Assembly (NCBI GenBank): GCA_035308525.1
Contig: DATGGM010000013.1
Span: 1-64,000, forward strand
DNA length: 64,000 nucleotides
Origin: Bog-159 sp035308525
GTDB taxonomy: Bacteria; Acidobacteriota; Terriglobia; Bryobacterales; Bryobacteraceae
Direction of reading: 5' to 3'
Part shown: positions 50,691 through 62,410 of the stretch, in pieces
Numbering within the stretch: the stretch's first letter is position 1
How the letters are laid out: the number at the start of each line of letters is the position of its first letter
Translations under genes and position numbers: made by a program
Notes under the pieces: model-generated
What the model saw: only the letters and a program-made list of their open reading frames with translations
Told to the model about the DNA's origin: nothing
Database searches by the model: none

Positions 50691-51473
50691 ATGGCAGGCG
50701 GCATCAAGATCACCGTACTGGGCTCCGGCACGAGTACGGGTGTGCCCACCATCGGCTGCCGTTGCGACGTGTGCACTTCGTCGGATCCGCGCGACCAGCG
50801 CCTGCGTCCGTCGGTTCTGATCAGCTACGAGGGCCGCCGTGTGCTCATCGACGTGACGCCGGATTTTCGCGCGCAGGCACTGCGCACGGGCATCGATCGT
50901 CTGGATGCCATCCTGTTCACACATGAGCATGCCGATCACGTGATGGGGCTCGACGACGTACGGCCTTTCAATTTCCGGCAGCGCGAACGTATCCCCATCT
51001 ACGCCTCGGAGCACACCATGGCTGCTATTCACCGCGCGTTCCGCTACATTTTCGATGGCGAGGAAAAGCCTTCCAGCGTTCCGCAACTGGAATCGCGTAC
51101 CTTGAACGGCGCCTCGTTCGACCTGTTCGGCCTGGAGTTCACGCCTATTCCGCTGCTGCACGGCAAGACGCCGGTCTACGGCTTCCGGTTCGGCCCCCTG
51201 GCTTACCTTACGGACCACAGCGACATTCCGGAGGCGTCGCTCGACCAGTTGCGTGGTCTGGAAGTGCTATTCCTGGATGCGCTCCGCTACAAGCCGCATC
51301 CCACGCACTCCACCGTGGACCGCTCCATTTCGACGGCCGAAAACTTAGGGGCCCGGCGAGTCTTTTTCACGCACATCTGCCACGACCTGCCGCACGCGCG
51401 CACCGAAGAGCGCCTGCCGCCGCACATTCGTCTGGCTTATGACGGCCTGGAGATTGAGGTACCCGGTACATGA
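50691..51473 (+). CDS. MBL-fold phosphodiesterase-like hydrolase (PhnP/COG1235 group)
   Basis: 260 residues. It opens ITVLGSGTSTGVPTIGCRCD with VC next, the PhnP-like start including a Cys pair, then the metal motif FTHEHADHVMGLDD (HxHxDH), LLHGKTPVYGFRFG, LTDHSDIPE and FTHICHDLPH. The group contains cyclic phosphate phosphodiesterases and related enzymes. It is sandwiched between DUF1844 and ribF, overlapping ribF by 4 bp, so a housekeeping nucleotide role is plausible. Cytoplasmic. Confidence 0.88.
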   Translation: MAGGIKITVLGSGTSTGVPTIGCRCDVCTSSDPRDQRLRPSVLISYEGRRVLIDVTPDFRAQALRTGIDRLDAILFTHEHADHVMGLDDVRPFNFRQRERIPIYASEHTMAAIHRAFRYIFDGEEKPSSVPQLESRTLNGASFDLFGLEFTPIPLLHGKTPVYGFRFGPLAYLTDHSDIPEASLDQLRGLEVLFLDALRYKPHPTHSTVDRSISTAENLGARRVFFTHICHDLPHARTEERLPPHIRLAYDGLEIEVPGT

Positions 51474-52462
51474 GCCCGCCGTTCCGCGTGTTCCGCAGCC
51501 TGGACGAAGTGCCCCCGGATTTCGGACCGTCGGCGCTCACCATCGGCAATTTCGACGGAGTGCATGTGGGCCATCGCGCTATCCTGCGGCGTGTGAAGGA
51601 GGTAGCCGCCGCGCGCGGGCTCAAAGCGTCCGTGCTCACGTTTCATCCGCATCCGAGCAAAGTTGTGGCGCCCGCTCGCGCCCCGCGCCTGATGACTTCT
51701 CCCGACGAGCGCAGCGCGCTCATGCAGCAGGAGGGCATCGACCAGGTGGTGATCCTGCCCTTCAACAGCGAAGTGGCGCATCTTACTCCCGAGCAGTTCG
51801 TCGCGCAAGTGCTCGTGGAAAAGCTGGGCGTGCAGGCGGTGCTGGTGGGGCATGATTTCTGCTTCGGAAATAAGCAGGCTGGAAACGTGCGGGTGCTCCA
51901 GGAGTTGGGCTGCAAATACGGGTTCACCACCGAGGAGGTGAAGGCGGTATTGTTGCGCGGCCACCTGGTGAGCAGCACGGCCCTGCGGCGGCTGATCGTA
52001 AGCGGCCGGGTATCCCAAGCCGGGCGCCTCATGGGACGGCCGTATCGCCTGGAGGGCGAAGTAGTGGCGGGCCGCGGGGTGGGATCCAAGCAGACCGTGC
52101 CCACTCTGAATCTGGCGACCGAGACCGAGGTGCTGCCGGCTACCGGCGTTTATGTAACCGGCACCAGCGATCTCGACACCGGACGCGCCTGGCCGTCGGT
52201 CACCAACGTAGGATACCGGCCGACTTTCGGCGCGGGCCAGGAAATTTCGATCGAGACGTTTCTTCTGGAGCCGCTCGCAGGCGCCACGCCGCACCGCATC
52301 CGCGTGGAGTTTCTGCGCCGCGTGCGCGAAGAACGCCAGTTCCCCGACGCTGCGGCGCTCAAGCAACAGATTCTGCGCGACGTCGGCCGTGCCCGGGCCT
52401 ATTTCCGGCGGCTCAAGAAATGGACAAAATGGTCGGTTTTTCCGGTGGATTCCGTGGCATAA
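51470..52462 (+). CDS. ribF: Bifunctional riboflavin kinase/FAD synthetase
   Basis: 330 residues. The N-terminal nucleotidyltransferase has LTIGNFDGVHVGHRAILRRV and VLVGHDFCFGNKQAGNVRVL with STALRRLIVSGRVSQAGRLM; the C-terminal flavokinase has LEGEVVAGRGVGSKQTVPTL (N), TNVGYRPTF and IETFLLE. It makes FMN and FAD, in line with several flavoproteins in the window. ATG 51470 overlaps the previous stop. Confidence 0.96.
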   Translation: MSPPFRVFRSLDEVPPDFGPSALTIGNFDGVHVGHRAILRRVKEVAAARGLKASVLTFHPHPSKVVAPARAPRLMTSPDERSALMQQEGIDQVVILPFNSEVAHLTPEQFVAQVLVEKLGVQAVLVGHDFCFGNKQAGNVRVLQELGCKYGFTTEEVKAVLLRGHLVSSTALRRLIVSGRVSQAGRLMGRPYRLEGEVVAGRGVGSKQTVPTLNLATETEVLPATGVYVTGTSDLDTGRAWPSVTNVGYRPTFGAGQEISIETFLLEPLAGATPHRIRVEFLRRVREERQFPDAAALKQQILRDVGRARAYFRRLKKWTKWSVFPVDSVA

Positions 52463-52491
52463 TATAAAGTTAAGCAACTTTTTCCGAGATC

Positions 52492-52508
52492 TTGCCGCGG
52501 TGCGGCAA
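52492..52508. promoter_or_regulatory. Perfect palindrome upstream of the aldolase gene
   Basis: TTGCCGC (52492-52498), GGT, GCGGCAA (52502-52508): a 7-bp perfect dyad ending 46 bp before the aldolase ATG. It may be an operator or a small RNA hairpin in the leader. It is not followed by a T-run, so it is unlikely to be the ribF terminator. Confidence 0.45.
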
Positions 52509-52554
52509 CTATATCGCGTTACCACTTTATTCCCCAATCGAAGGAGATTCGTAA

Positions 52555-53565
52555 ATGAAATTGTCCGAGGGTAAGTTAAAGCACCTGAAAGCGCTTTCGA
52601 ACCATGCCGGCGTGATCGCCGCGGCGGCCATGGATCAGCGGGGCAGCCTGCAGAAGTCGCTCGCGTCGGCGCGCGGCGTGGATAAGAAAGAGATCACGTC
52701 CGAAATGATGGGCGAGTTCAAAACTGCCGTCACCAAGGTGCTGACTCCGCATGCCAGCGCGATTCTGCTGGATCCCGAGTTCGGCCTGGACGCACGCCTG
52801 GCGCGCAGCAAGAACGCCGGCCTGCTGCTGGCCTATGAGCTGAGCGGGTACGATAATACCCAGCCCGGCCGGCTGCCTGACCTGCTGCCGCATGTTTCGG
52901 TAAAGCGCATCGTGGACTGGGGCGCGGATGCCGTCAAGATCCTGATCTACTACACGCCCTTCGAGGATGCCAAGATCAACGACATCAAGCATGCCTTCAT
53001 CGAGCGTATCGGCGCGGAGTGCGAGACTTACCAGATCCCGTTCTTCCTGGAATTCGTGGGATACGATCCCAAGGGCGGCGACGAGAAGGGTTTCGAGTAC
53101 GCCAAAGCCAAGCCGGAGATCGTCAAGAAGAGCATGGAGGAGTTCTCCAAGCCGCAGTATTTCGTGGACATGTTGAAAGTGGAAGTGCCCATCAACGCGG
53201 AATTCGTGGAGGGCAGCGCGGTGTACAAGGGCCAAACCGCTTACACCAAGAGTGCGGCCCTGACGCACTTCCGGCAAGCCGCCGAGATTGCCGCCAAGCC
53301 GTTCATCTACCTCAGCGCGGGAGTCAGCAACGCGCAGTTCGTGGAATCGCTCCGCATGGCCACGGAAGCCGGCACGGATTTCTCGGGCGTGCTGTGCGGC
53401 CGCGCTACCTGGAAGGAAGGCATCCCGGTATACGCCAAGAACGGCGTGAAGGCTCTCGAAGACTGGCTGTCAAAGGAAGGCGTGAAGAATATCAACGCCG
53501 TCAACGATGCCATCAAGTCCGCCACGCCGTGGTTCGCCAAGCTGGGCACTCCGGTTTCGGCGTAA
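52555..53565 (+). CDS. Tagatose 1,6-bisphosphate aldolase (LacD-like class I)
   Basis: 336 residues, AAGGAG SD 8 nt upstream of ATG. The family is clear from AAAAMDQRGSLQKSLASARG, LLDPEFGLDARLARSKNAGL, ADAVKILIYYTPFEDAKIND, FLEFVGYDPKGGDEKGFEYA, and the Schiff-base region VDMLKVEVPINA. LSAGVSNAQFVESLRMATEA ends the barrel. The enzyme cleaves tagatose-1,6-bisphosphate to triose phosphates; in some organisms LacD-like enzymes also act on fructose-1,6-bisphosphate. No other tagatose-pathway gene (lacC, lacAB) is nearby, so it may serve as the general class I aldolase. Monocistronic, with a hairpin after it. Confidence 0.9.
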   Translation: MKLSEGKLKHLKALSNHAGVIAAAAMDQRGSLQKSLASARGVDKKEITSEMMGEFKTAVTKVLTPHASAILLDPEFGLDARLARSKNAGLLLAYELSGYDNTQPGRLPDLLPHVSVKRIVDWGADAVKILIYYTPFEDAKINDIKHAFIERIGAECETYQIPFFLEFVGYDPKGGDEKGFEYAKAKPEIVKKSMEEFSKPQYFVDMLKVEVPINAEFVEGSAVYKGQTAYTKSAALTHFRQAAEIAAKPFIYLSAGVSNAQFVESLRMATEAGTDFSGVLCGRATWKEGIPVYAKNGVKALEDWLSKEGVKNINAVNDAIKSATPWFAKLGTPVSA

Positions 53566-53580
53566 GCAAACACCCTGGAA

Positions 53581-53600
53581 CCCCGCCCGCGAGGGCGGGG
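53581..53600. terminator. GC hairpin between convergent genes
   Basis: CCCCGCCC/GGGCGGGG pair around GCGA, 8 bp perfect. It lies 15 bp after the aldolase stop and 8 bp before the end of the convergent gene. No T-run follows on either strand, so intrinsic termination may be weak; it could also serve as a 3'-end stabiliser for both. Confidence 0.5.
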
Positions 53601-53607
53601 TCCACTC

Positions 53608-54620
53608 TCACCTCACAGCGTAAGAGCTCAGCACCTTCATATAATTCGCACGCTCGAATGCCTGGGGCTGCGGCACCGCGTTCCGGCTCATGCTGCCCTG
53701 CATCTGCCGGATCGAATCATACTCGTGATCGCCCAGCCAGATCAGTAACTCTGTGAGAATCGTGTCCAGGTAGCTGATGCCCTTCTTCAGCAGCGCCGAA
53801 GTCATCATAGCCACCTTGGCGCCCGCCATCATGGACTTCACCACGTCGGTCGCGGCGTGTACGCCGCCAGTCAGCGCCAGATCAGGCTTTACATTGCCAT
53901 ACAGCACCGCGATCCAGTTGAGCCGCAGCAGCAGCTCATACTGGTTGCTCAGGATCAGATTGGGCACCACTTCCAGCGCTTCCAGATCGAAATCCGGCTG
54001 GTAGAAACGGTTGAACAGCACCAGGCCATCCGCGCCCGCACCCTCCAGCCGCTTGGCCATGTTCACCATCGAGCTGAAGTACGGCCCCAATTTCACGGCC
54101 ACGGGAATATGCACCGCGGCTTTCACCTCGCGCACCAGGTCGCAATACTTCCGCTCCACCTGCTCGCCGGTGATATCCTGGTCCACCGGGATGTAGTAGA
54201 CGTTCAACTCCAGCGCGTCCGCGCCGGCCTGCTCGATCTCCCGCGCATAATTGATCCAGCCGCCCACGCTGACGCCGTTCAGGCTGGCGATCACCGGAAT
54301 GCGCACGGCTTCCTTCACGGTGCGGATGTGCCGCAGATAGCCTTCCGGACCGCGGTTATAACCGAGCAGTTCAGGGAAATGGCTGGTGGCTTCCGCGCCG
54401 ACTTCCTCGCCCGCCGCCAGGAACCGGTCCAGTTCCAAGCTTTCAACCTGGATCTGCTCCTCGAACAGCGAGTGCAGCACCACGGCCGAAGCGCCCGCAT
54501 CCTCCATGCGCCGGATATTGCCCACATCCTCGCATAGGGGGCCGGCCGAAGGGACCAACGGATTCTTCAGTTGCAACCCCAGGTAGGTGGTCGAAAGGTC
54601 GATGGTTTTGGATAGATCGA

Positions 54621-54624
<4 letters not shown>
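53608..54624 (-). CDS. Dihydroorotate dehydrogenase-like flavoprotein
   Basis: 338 residues. TTYLGLQLKNPLVPSAGPLC, VIASLNGVSVGGWINYAREI, ALELNVYYIP, VHIPVAVKLGPYFSSMVNMA and LALTGGVHAATDVVKSMMAG show the PyrD-type FMN barrel. It lacks clear orotate-synthesis context and is instead encoded directly behind nifJ with an ATGA overlap, a pairing frequent in bacteria with pyruvate:ferredoxin oxidoreductase. The true substrate is unknown; a pyrimidine role is not assured, hence no symbol. Confidence 0.88.
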
Positions 54625-58214
<3,590 letters not shown>

Positions 58215-58264
58215 AAGACTTTCTCCCTCGTGTTGGATTCCGGAGCGCTATTTCCTTAATCCGT

Positions 58265-58300
58265 ATTATAAGACCTTTTTGTAGTAAAAATCTACACTAC
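58265..58300 (-). promoter_or_regulatory. nifJ promoter with operator-like repeats
   Basis: On the minus strand a perfect TATAAT (58265-58270) lies about 50 bp before the TTG start. The -35 zone overlaps an inverted repeat GTAGT/ACTAC (58281-58285 and 58296-58300) in an AT-rich stretch. A redox- or oxygen-responsive regulator would make sense for this enzyme, but the site matches no consensus I can name. The leader is long enough for the observed SD, unlike the short-leader genes nearby. Confidence 0.5.
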
Positions 58301-58346
58301 GGAGTTTTTCCCAGCCGGGCGGAGGGCAACTTCACGCAGGCGGGGG

Positions 58347-60710
58347 TCACCGCAGGCGTTGCAGGATGGTGTCGAGAAACTCGTCCTCGCGGTCGAGGTC
58401 GACGCCGATGCGTAGCCAGTAAAGCGGCAACGGGTCGAAAAGGTGGCCGGGATCGTCGCAGAGGTTGATCATGTCTTTTTCGGTCGTCACCACGGCTTCC
58501 AGAGCCTCCTCGCGAAACTGGCGGCCCATGAGGCGCAGTTCGCGCGGCTTGTAAGCATGATGATCTTCGAACTCGATACGCGCGGCGGCCTCCACGTCGA
58601 GCGCCTCGAGAGTACGCCAGAAATAGCCCGGATTTCCCAGTGCGGAGAAAGCGGCGACGCGCTTACCACGTAGCGCATCGGCAGGCAGGCTTTCGCCGGT
58701 GCCCGCTATGACCCACCCTTCCGGCCGCACGCGCGCGTAGTAGATGGGCGCGCTTGAATTGTGCTGCCGCAGCACCTGCGCGGCGTTTTCCGTGACCCGG
58801 CCGAACTCGCTGCGCGTGATTACAAAAATATCGGCGCGCGCCAAAGCCTCCAGGGGTTCCCGCAGCCGCCCCAGCGGCAGCGGGTAGCCGCCGCCAAACG
58901 GATCCAGCGCATCCACCAGCACGATGTCCACGCGCCGGTCCAGCCGCGCGTGCTGAAAGCCATCGTCCAGCACGGCCACGTTGATGCCAAACTCGTGCTC
59001 GAGCATCCGGCCGGCGTGCCAGCGGTCCGGGCCGACCCCCACCGGCGCCACGCCCGCGCGCAAGAAGATCTGCGGCTCGTCGCCGGATTGATCCACGGGC
59101 AGGTGTGCGCCCGCGGCAGCGGCCTGGTGCGCGTGCGGCGAATGCCGGCCATATCCGCGTGTCAGGATGCCGGGCTTCCAGCCAGCGCCTTTCAGTTTGT
59201 TGGCAAGATACAGGACCATGGGGGTCTTGCCGGTGCCCCCGGCTGTAATGTTCCCGACACTGATGACGGGCGCTTTCAAATGGCGAAGGCGCGCCAGGCC
59301 GCGCGCGCGCTTCCGCCGGCCGCCCCAGATCCACCAACGCGAGAGCAGCCACAGGAACGCAAAACAAGGCTGCGCCGGGCGATACACGGGCGATTGACCG
59401 GCGAAGATGGCGCGCGCTTCGGCGGCGGCCAGGGCGGTGGCCCCCTGCCGGATCCGCGCGCACGATTCCGCCCTGGAGCCCAGCGCCGCGGCATGCTCCG
59501 GGTTCTCGAGTATCTCAGTGACTGCGGCAGCCAGTCCGGCGGCATCGCGCACCTCCACCAGCCCGGCCGCCGCGCGGAAATCAGCCGCAATTTCGGCGAA
59601 ATTCTCCAGGTGCGGACCGGTGATGATGGGCCGCCCGGACAGCGCCGGCTCCAGGACGTTGTGTCCGCCGCGGGCCGCCAGCGTGCCTCCCACGAACACT
59701 ACGTCGCCCAGGGGGAAGAGGCCGCCCAGTTCGCCTACGGAATCGAGCAGCAGCGCTCCCGGCAACGGCAGCGTTTCGCGGCCGTTCAACTGCGACCGCC
59801 GGAGAAACGGAATGTGCGCCTCCGCCAGGGCTCGCGCCGCCGCATCGAAGCGTTCCGGCTTGCGCGGCGCCAGCAGCAGCAGCAACCCCGGATGGCGCCC
59901 GCTCACGTGCCGGAAGGCCGCAACCACGGCATCGTCTTCATCGGGATCCGCCGTGGCGGCGGGCGGCATGGTGCTGGCGGCGATCCACACGGCGCGCGGC
60001 CGCGTGCTTTCGATCAAGCGCCGGACCGGAGAATCCGGCGCAGCTTCACGCGGCACGGCATCGTATTTCAGATTGCCGCCCACGCGCACGCGATCGGGCG
60101 GCGCGCCAATGCCGATGAAGCGCTCCCGCATTTCGTCGCTTTGCGCCAGCAGCAGATCCACCTGCGCCAAGACGCCCGCAAAGAACCAGCCCAGCACGCG
60201 GTATCGCCCCAAGGCGCGCTCGGAGATGCGCCCGTTGATTAACAGCAGGCCAGCGGCGGCGCGTTTGGTCTCCCGAAACAGGTTCGGCCAGATTTCGGTT
60301 TCCATCACGATCACCAGCGCGGGCCGCAGCGTCCGTAGCACGCGCCGCACGGCGAACACGTAATCTACCGGCGCGTAGAACACGCTGGCGGCTCCGCGCA
60401 GCTTGAGGGCGGCCGTCTCGTATCCGGCCAGCGTCGAAACCGAGACAAAAACCGGCGAGCGCGGCAGCGACTGGTTGAGCTGCCGAACAAGTTCGACCGC
60501 CGTGATGGCTTCACCCACCGAAACGGCATGCAACCAAATCGCGCCGGGGACGGTCTGTCTAAAGGAAGCGGGCAGGAAGCCCAGGCGCTGCCACAGCGAC
60601 CTGAAATAGGCGCGCCGGCCCAGGCCGCGCCACAGCAAATACAAGAAAACGGCGGGAGATCCAAACGCCTGAAGGGAGCGGTAGAGTAAATAGATGCCTT
60701 TTATTTTCAA
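58347..60710 (-). CDS. waaA-lpxK: Fused KDO transferase (WaaA) and lipid A 4'-kinase (LpxK)
   Basis: 787 residues from TTG 60710, chosen because LKIKGIYLLYRSLQ matches the usual start of WaaA. Residues about 1-420 are 3-deoxy-D-manno-octulosonic acid transferase: SLWQRLGFLPASFR, IWLHAVSVGEAITAVELV, METEIWPNLFRE, NGRISERALGRYR, and the glycosyltransferase C-half FVGGTLAARGGHNVLEPALS. From about 445 LpxK follows: APVISVGNITAGGTGKTPMV with its Walker A, GILTRGYGR, VAVLDDGFQHARLDR and EFEDHHAYKPREL. Both enzymes act one after the other on lipid A at the inner membrane (LpxK first, then WaaA). No stop or frameshift separates the halves. The 5' end overlaps the divergent gene by 17 bp if TTG is used; a start further in is possible. 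Confidence 0.9.
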   Translation of the reverse strand: MKIKGIYLLYRSLQAFGSPAVFLYLLWRGLGRRAYFRSLWQRLGFLPASFRQTVPGAIWLHAVSVGEAITAVELVRQLNQSLPRSPVFVSVSTLAGYETAALKLRGAASVFYAPVDYVFAVRRVLRTLRPALVIVMETEIWPNLFRETKRAAAGLLLINGRISERALGRYRVLGWFFAGVLAQVDLLLAQSDEMRERFIGIGAPPDRVRVGGNLKYDAVPREAAPDSPVRRLIESTRPRAVWIAASTMPPAATADPDEDDAVVAAFRHVSGRHPGLLLLLAPRKPERFDAAARALAEAHIPFLRRSQLNGRETLPLPGALLLDSVGELGGLFPLGDVVFVGGTLAARGGHNVLEPALSGRPIITGPHLENFAEIAADFRAAAGLVEVRDAAGLAAAVTEILENPEHAAALGSRAESCARIRQGATALAAAEARAIFAGQSPVYRPAQPCFAFLWLLSRWWIWGGRRKRARGLARLRHLKAPVISVGNITAGGTGKTPMVLYLANKLKGAGWKPGILTRGYGRHSPHAHQAAAAGAHLPVDQSGDEPQIFLRAGVAPVGVGPDRWHAGRMLEHEFGINVAVLDDGFQHARLDRRVDIVLVDALDPFGGGYPLPLGRLREPLEALARADIFVITRSEFGRVTENAAQVLRQHNSSAPIYYARVRPEGWVIAGTGESLPADALRGKRVAAFSALGNPGYFWRTLEALDVEAAARIEFEDHHAYKPRELRLMGRQFREEALEAVVTTEKDMINLCDDPGHLFDPLPLYWLRIGVDLDREDEFLDTILQRLR
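60682..60687 (+). promoter_or_regulatory. -10-like hexamer of the secreted protein gene
   Basis: TAGAGT ends 6 nt (AAATAG) before ATG 60694, with no Shine-Dalgarno at the normal distance. It lies inside the 5' part of the divergent waaA-lpxK gene. Confidence 0.4.
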
Positions 60711-61308
60711 ACGTTTGGCTCTCCTGACGAGTATAGCCGTGGCGCTCGCGCCGAACAAGGCGCTGCCGGATAAGAAGGAAGATGCCAGGTTCATCCCCGG
60801 CGCGGCCGCCAGCTATCCGTCGCACCAGACCAGCGAAAAAGTCACCATCGGCGTGAAAGCCTATTTCGACGACGAGGAGACGCGGCCCATCTTCGGCAAG
60901 AAGAACCCGTACAATTACGGCGTGATGCCGGTGTTGGTGGTCATCCAGAACGATAGTTCCAAGACCATCCGGCTGCAACCGCTACAGGTGGTGTGGGTAG
61001 CCCCCGACCGCGACCGGATCGAGGCCACGCCCGCCAAGGACGTGCGCTACCTGACTGCGCCACGCCGTCCGGCGGTGCCCGGAACGCAGGCGCCGATACC
61101 CAAGGCTCTGGGCCACAAGAATCCGCTGGACACCTGGGGAATCGAAGGGCGGGCATTCACCGCTCCGATGCTGCCGCCGGGCCAGTCTGCCAGCGGCTTT
61201 TTCTACTTTCAGACGGGCTTCCAGCACGGCGCGACCGTTTATATCAGCGGCCTGCGCGAAGCGGAGTCGGGCAAAGAGCTGCTGTACTTCGAGGTCCCTG
61301 TTCAGTAA
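60694..61308 (+). CDS. Secreted protein of unknown function
   Basis: 204 residues. A signal peptide (FKRLALLTSIAVALAPNKAL) is followed by a beta-rich domain without a family I recognise. Visible blocks are TSEKVTIGVKAYFDDEETRP, GVMPVLVVIQNDSSKTIRLQ, IEGRAFTAPMLPPGQSASGF and ATVYISGLREAESGKELLYF. The pattern of strands, with a Pro/Gly-rich loop RRPAVPGTQAPIPKALG in the middle, suggests an Ig-like or sandwich fold. It ends 2 bp before the convergent YeiH-like gene. Confidence 0.7.
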   Translation: MPFIFKRLALLTSIAVALAPNKALPDKKEDARFIPGAAASYPSHQTSEKVTIGVKAYFDDEETRPIFGKKNPYNYGVMPVLVVIQNDSSKTIRLQPLQVVWVAPDRDRIEATPAKDVRYLTAPRRPAVPGTQAPIPKALGHKNPLDTWGIEGRAFTAPMLPPGQSASGFFYFQTGFQHGATVYISGLREAESGKELLYFEVPVQ

Positions 61309-61310
61309 GG

Positions 61311-62315
61311 TCACACCAACAGCCGGGTGATGGCCCATCCCCCGGAAACCAGGCCGGAGAAGATCACGGCAGCCAACAGGAGGGGCCGTGTACCGGCTTG
61401 TTTCATCTGCTGCCAGCGGGTGCCGATACCCAGTGCAAACATGGCGCTACACAGCATGACGGTATCGAAATCAATGACGTGGGTCCGCGCCGCCAATGGC
61501 AACTTGATGAAGGATTGTGCCACGATTACCGCCCCGAACCAGAACACGAACCAGGGGAACCTGACTTTCTCCGATGCGCCGCTTACCCCGCTGCGCCGTA
61601 ACCGGCTGACGATCAGCAATACCGGGGCCAGCAACAGCACGCGCACCATCTTCGTGATTACCGCCGTATCGCTGGCCGCCTGACTGACCGCGCGGCCCGC
61701 CGCCAGCACCTGGGCCACCTCGTGCACGGTGGCGCCGGTGTAAATGCCGAACTGGCGTTCCGTGAAGCCGGTCAGTGGATAGAGCACCGGATAGAGAAAC
61801 ATGGCGATGGTTCCAAACACCACCACGGTGGCCACCGCCACGCTGACCTTGGGGGGTTCGCTCTCGATCACGCGTTCGGTAGCCAGCACGGCCGCCGCTC
61901 CGCAAATTCCACTGCCCGCACTCACCAGCAGCGCCGTGTCCTTGTCGAGTCCGAATACTCGCGTGCCTAGCCAGTACCCGATCAGCAGAACGCTCGCGAT
62001 CACCGTCAGATCGAGCACCAGCGCGCGCGGACCGAGGTTTGAAACATCCCGCACCGTCAGCCGGATGCCATAGAGCACGATGCCCAGCCGCAGCAATTTC
62101 TGTTGGGAAAAGCGCAGGCCGGGCTGCAGCCCTTCCAGCAGACGCCGCGGTATGGCGTTGCCCACCAGCATGCCCGCCACGATCGCCAGCGTCAGGGGAC
62201 TGAGTTGCAGCCTGTGGTTCCAGGGCAGCGTGGCGGCCGCCCAGGCCAGCAGGGCGGCCGACAGGCTCAGGGCCGTACCTGCGGCGAACTCTCGGGCGAT
62301 CCTCGGAATGGACAT
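61311..62315 (-). CDS. YeiH-family (UPF0324) membrane transporter, putative sulfate exporter
   Basis: 334 residues with about ten helices. Family motifs: LSPLTLAIVAGMLVGNAIPR, GLRFSQQKLLRLGIVLYGIR, SAGSGICGAAAVLATERVIE and GIYTGATVHEVAQVLAAG. E. coli YeiH is controlled by the divergent LysR gene yeiE; the same arrangement is present here with a LysR gene at 62411. The substrate is disputed (sulfate or related anions). An SD (GAAGG) precedes the ATG. Confidence 0.9.
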   Translation of the reverse strand: MSIPRIAREFAAGTALSLSAALLAWAAATLPWNHRLQLSPLTLAIVAGMLVGNAIPRRLLEGLQPGLRFSQQKLLRLGIVLYGIRLTVRDVSNLGPRALVLDLTVIASVLLIGYWLGTRVFGLDKDTALLVSAGSGICGAAAVLATERVIESEPPKVSVAVATVVVFGTIAMFLYPVLYPLTGFTERQFGIYTGATVHEVAQVLAAGRAVSQAASDTAVITKMVRVLLLAPVLLIVSRLRRSGVSGASEKVRFPWFVFWFGAVIVAQSFIKLPLAARTHVIDFDTVMLCSAMFALGIGTRWQQMKQAGTRPLLLAAVIFSGLVSGGWAITRLLV

Positions 62316-62349
62316 GTGCGGCTGCCTTCAGGTTAGCCCAACGCTGCAA

Positions 62350-62405
62350 ATAATCAAAACTGATTATATCGATGCTCCTATTTGGTAGAACCGATTTAAA
62401 ATAGG
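62350..62405. promoter_or_regulatory. Divergent control region of the yeiH-like and lysR genes
   Basis: ATAATCA-AAAC-TGATTAT (62350-62367) is a perfect 7-bp dyad. A second dyad CCTATTT/AAATAGG (62377-62383 and 62399-62405) has a 15-bp spacer. Both are plausible LysR-type sites, and the second overlaps the -10-like TAAAAT (62397-62402), which ends 8 nt before ATG 62411. Autorepression would follow. Confidence 0.55.
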
Positions 62406-62410
62406 CAATC

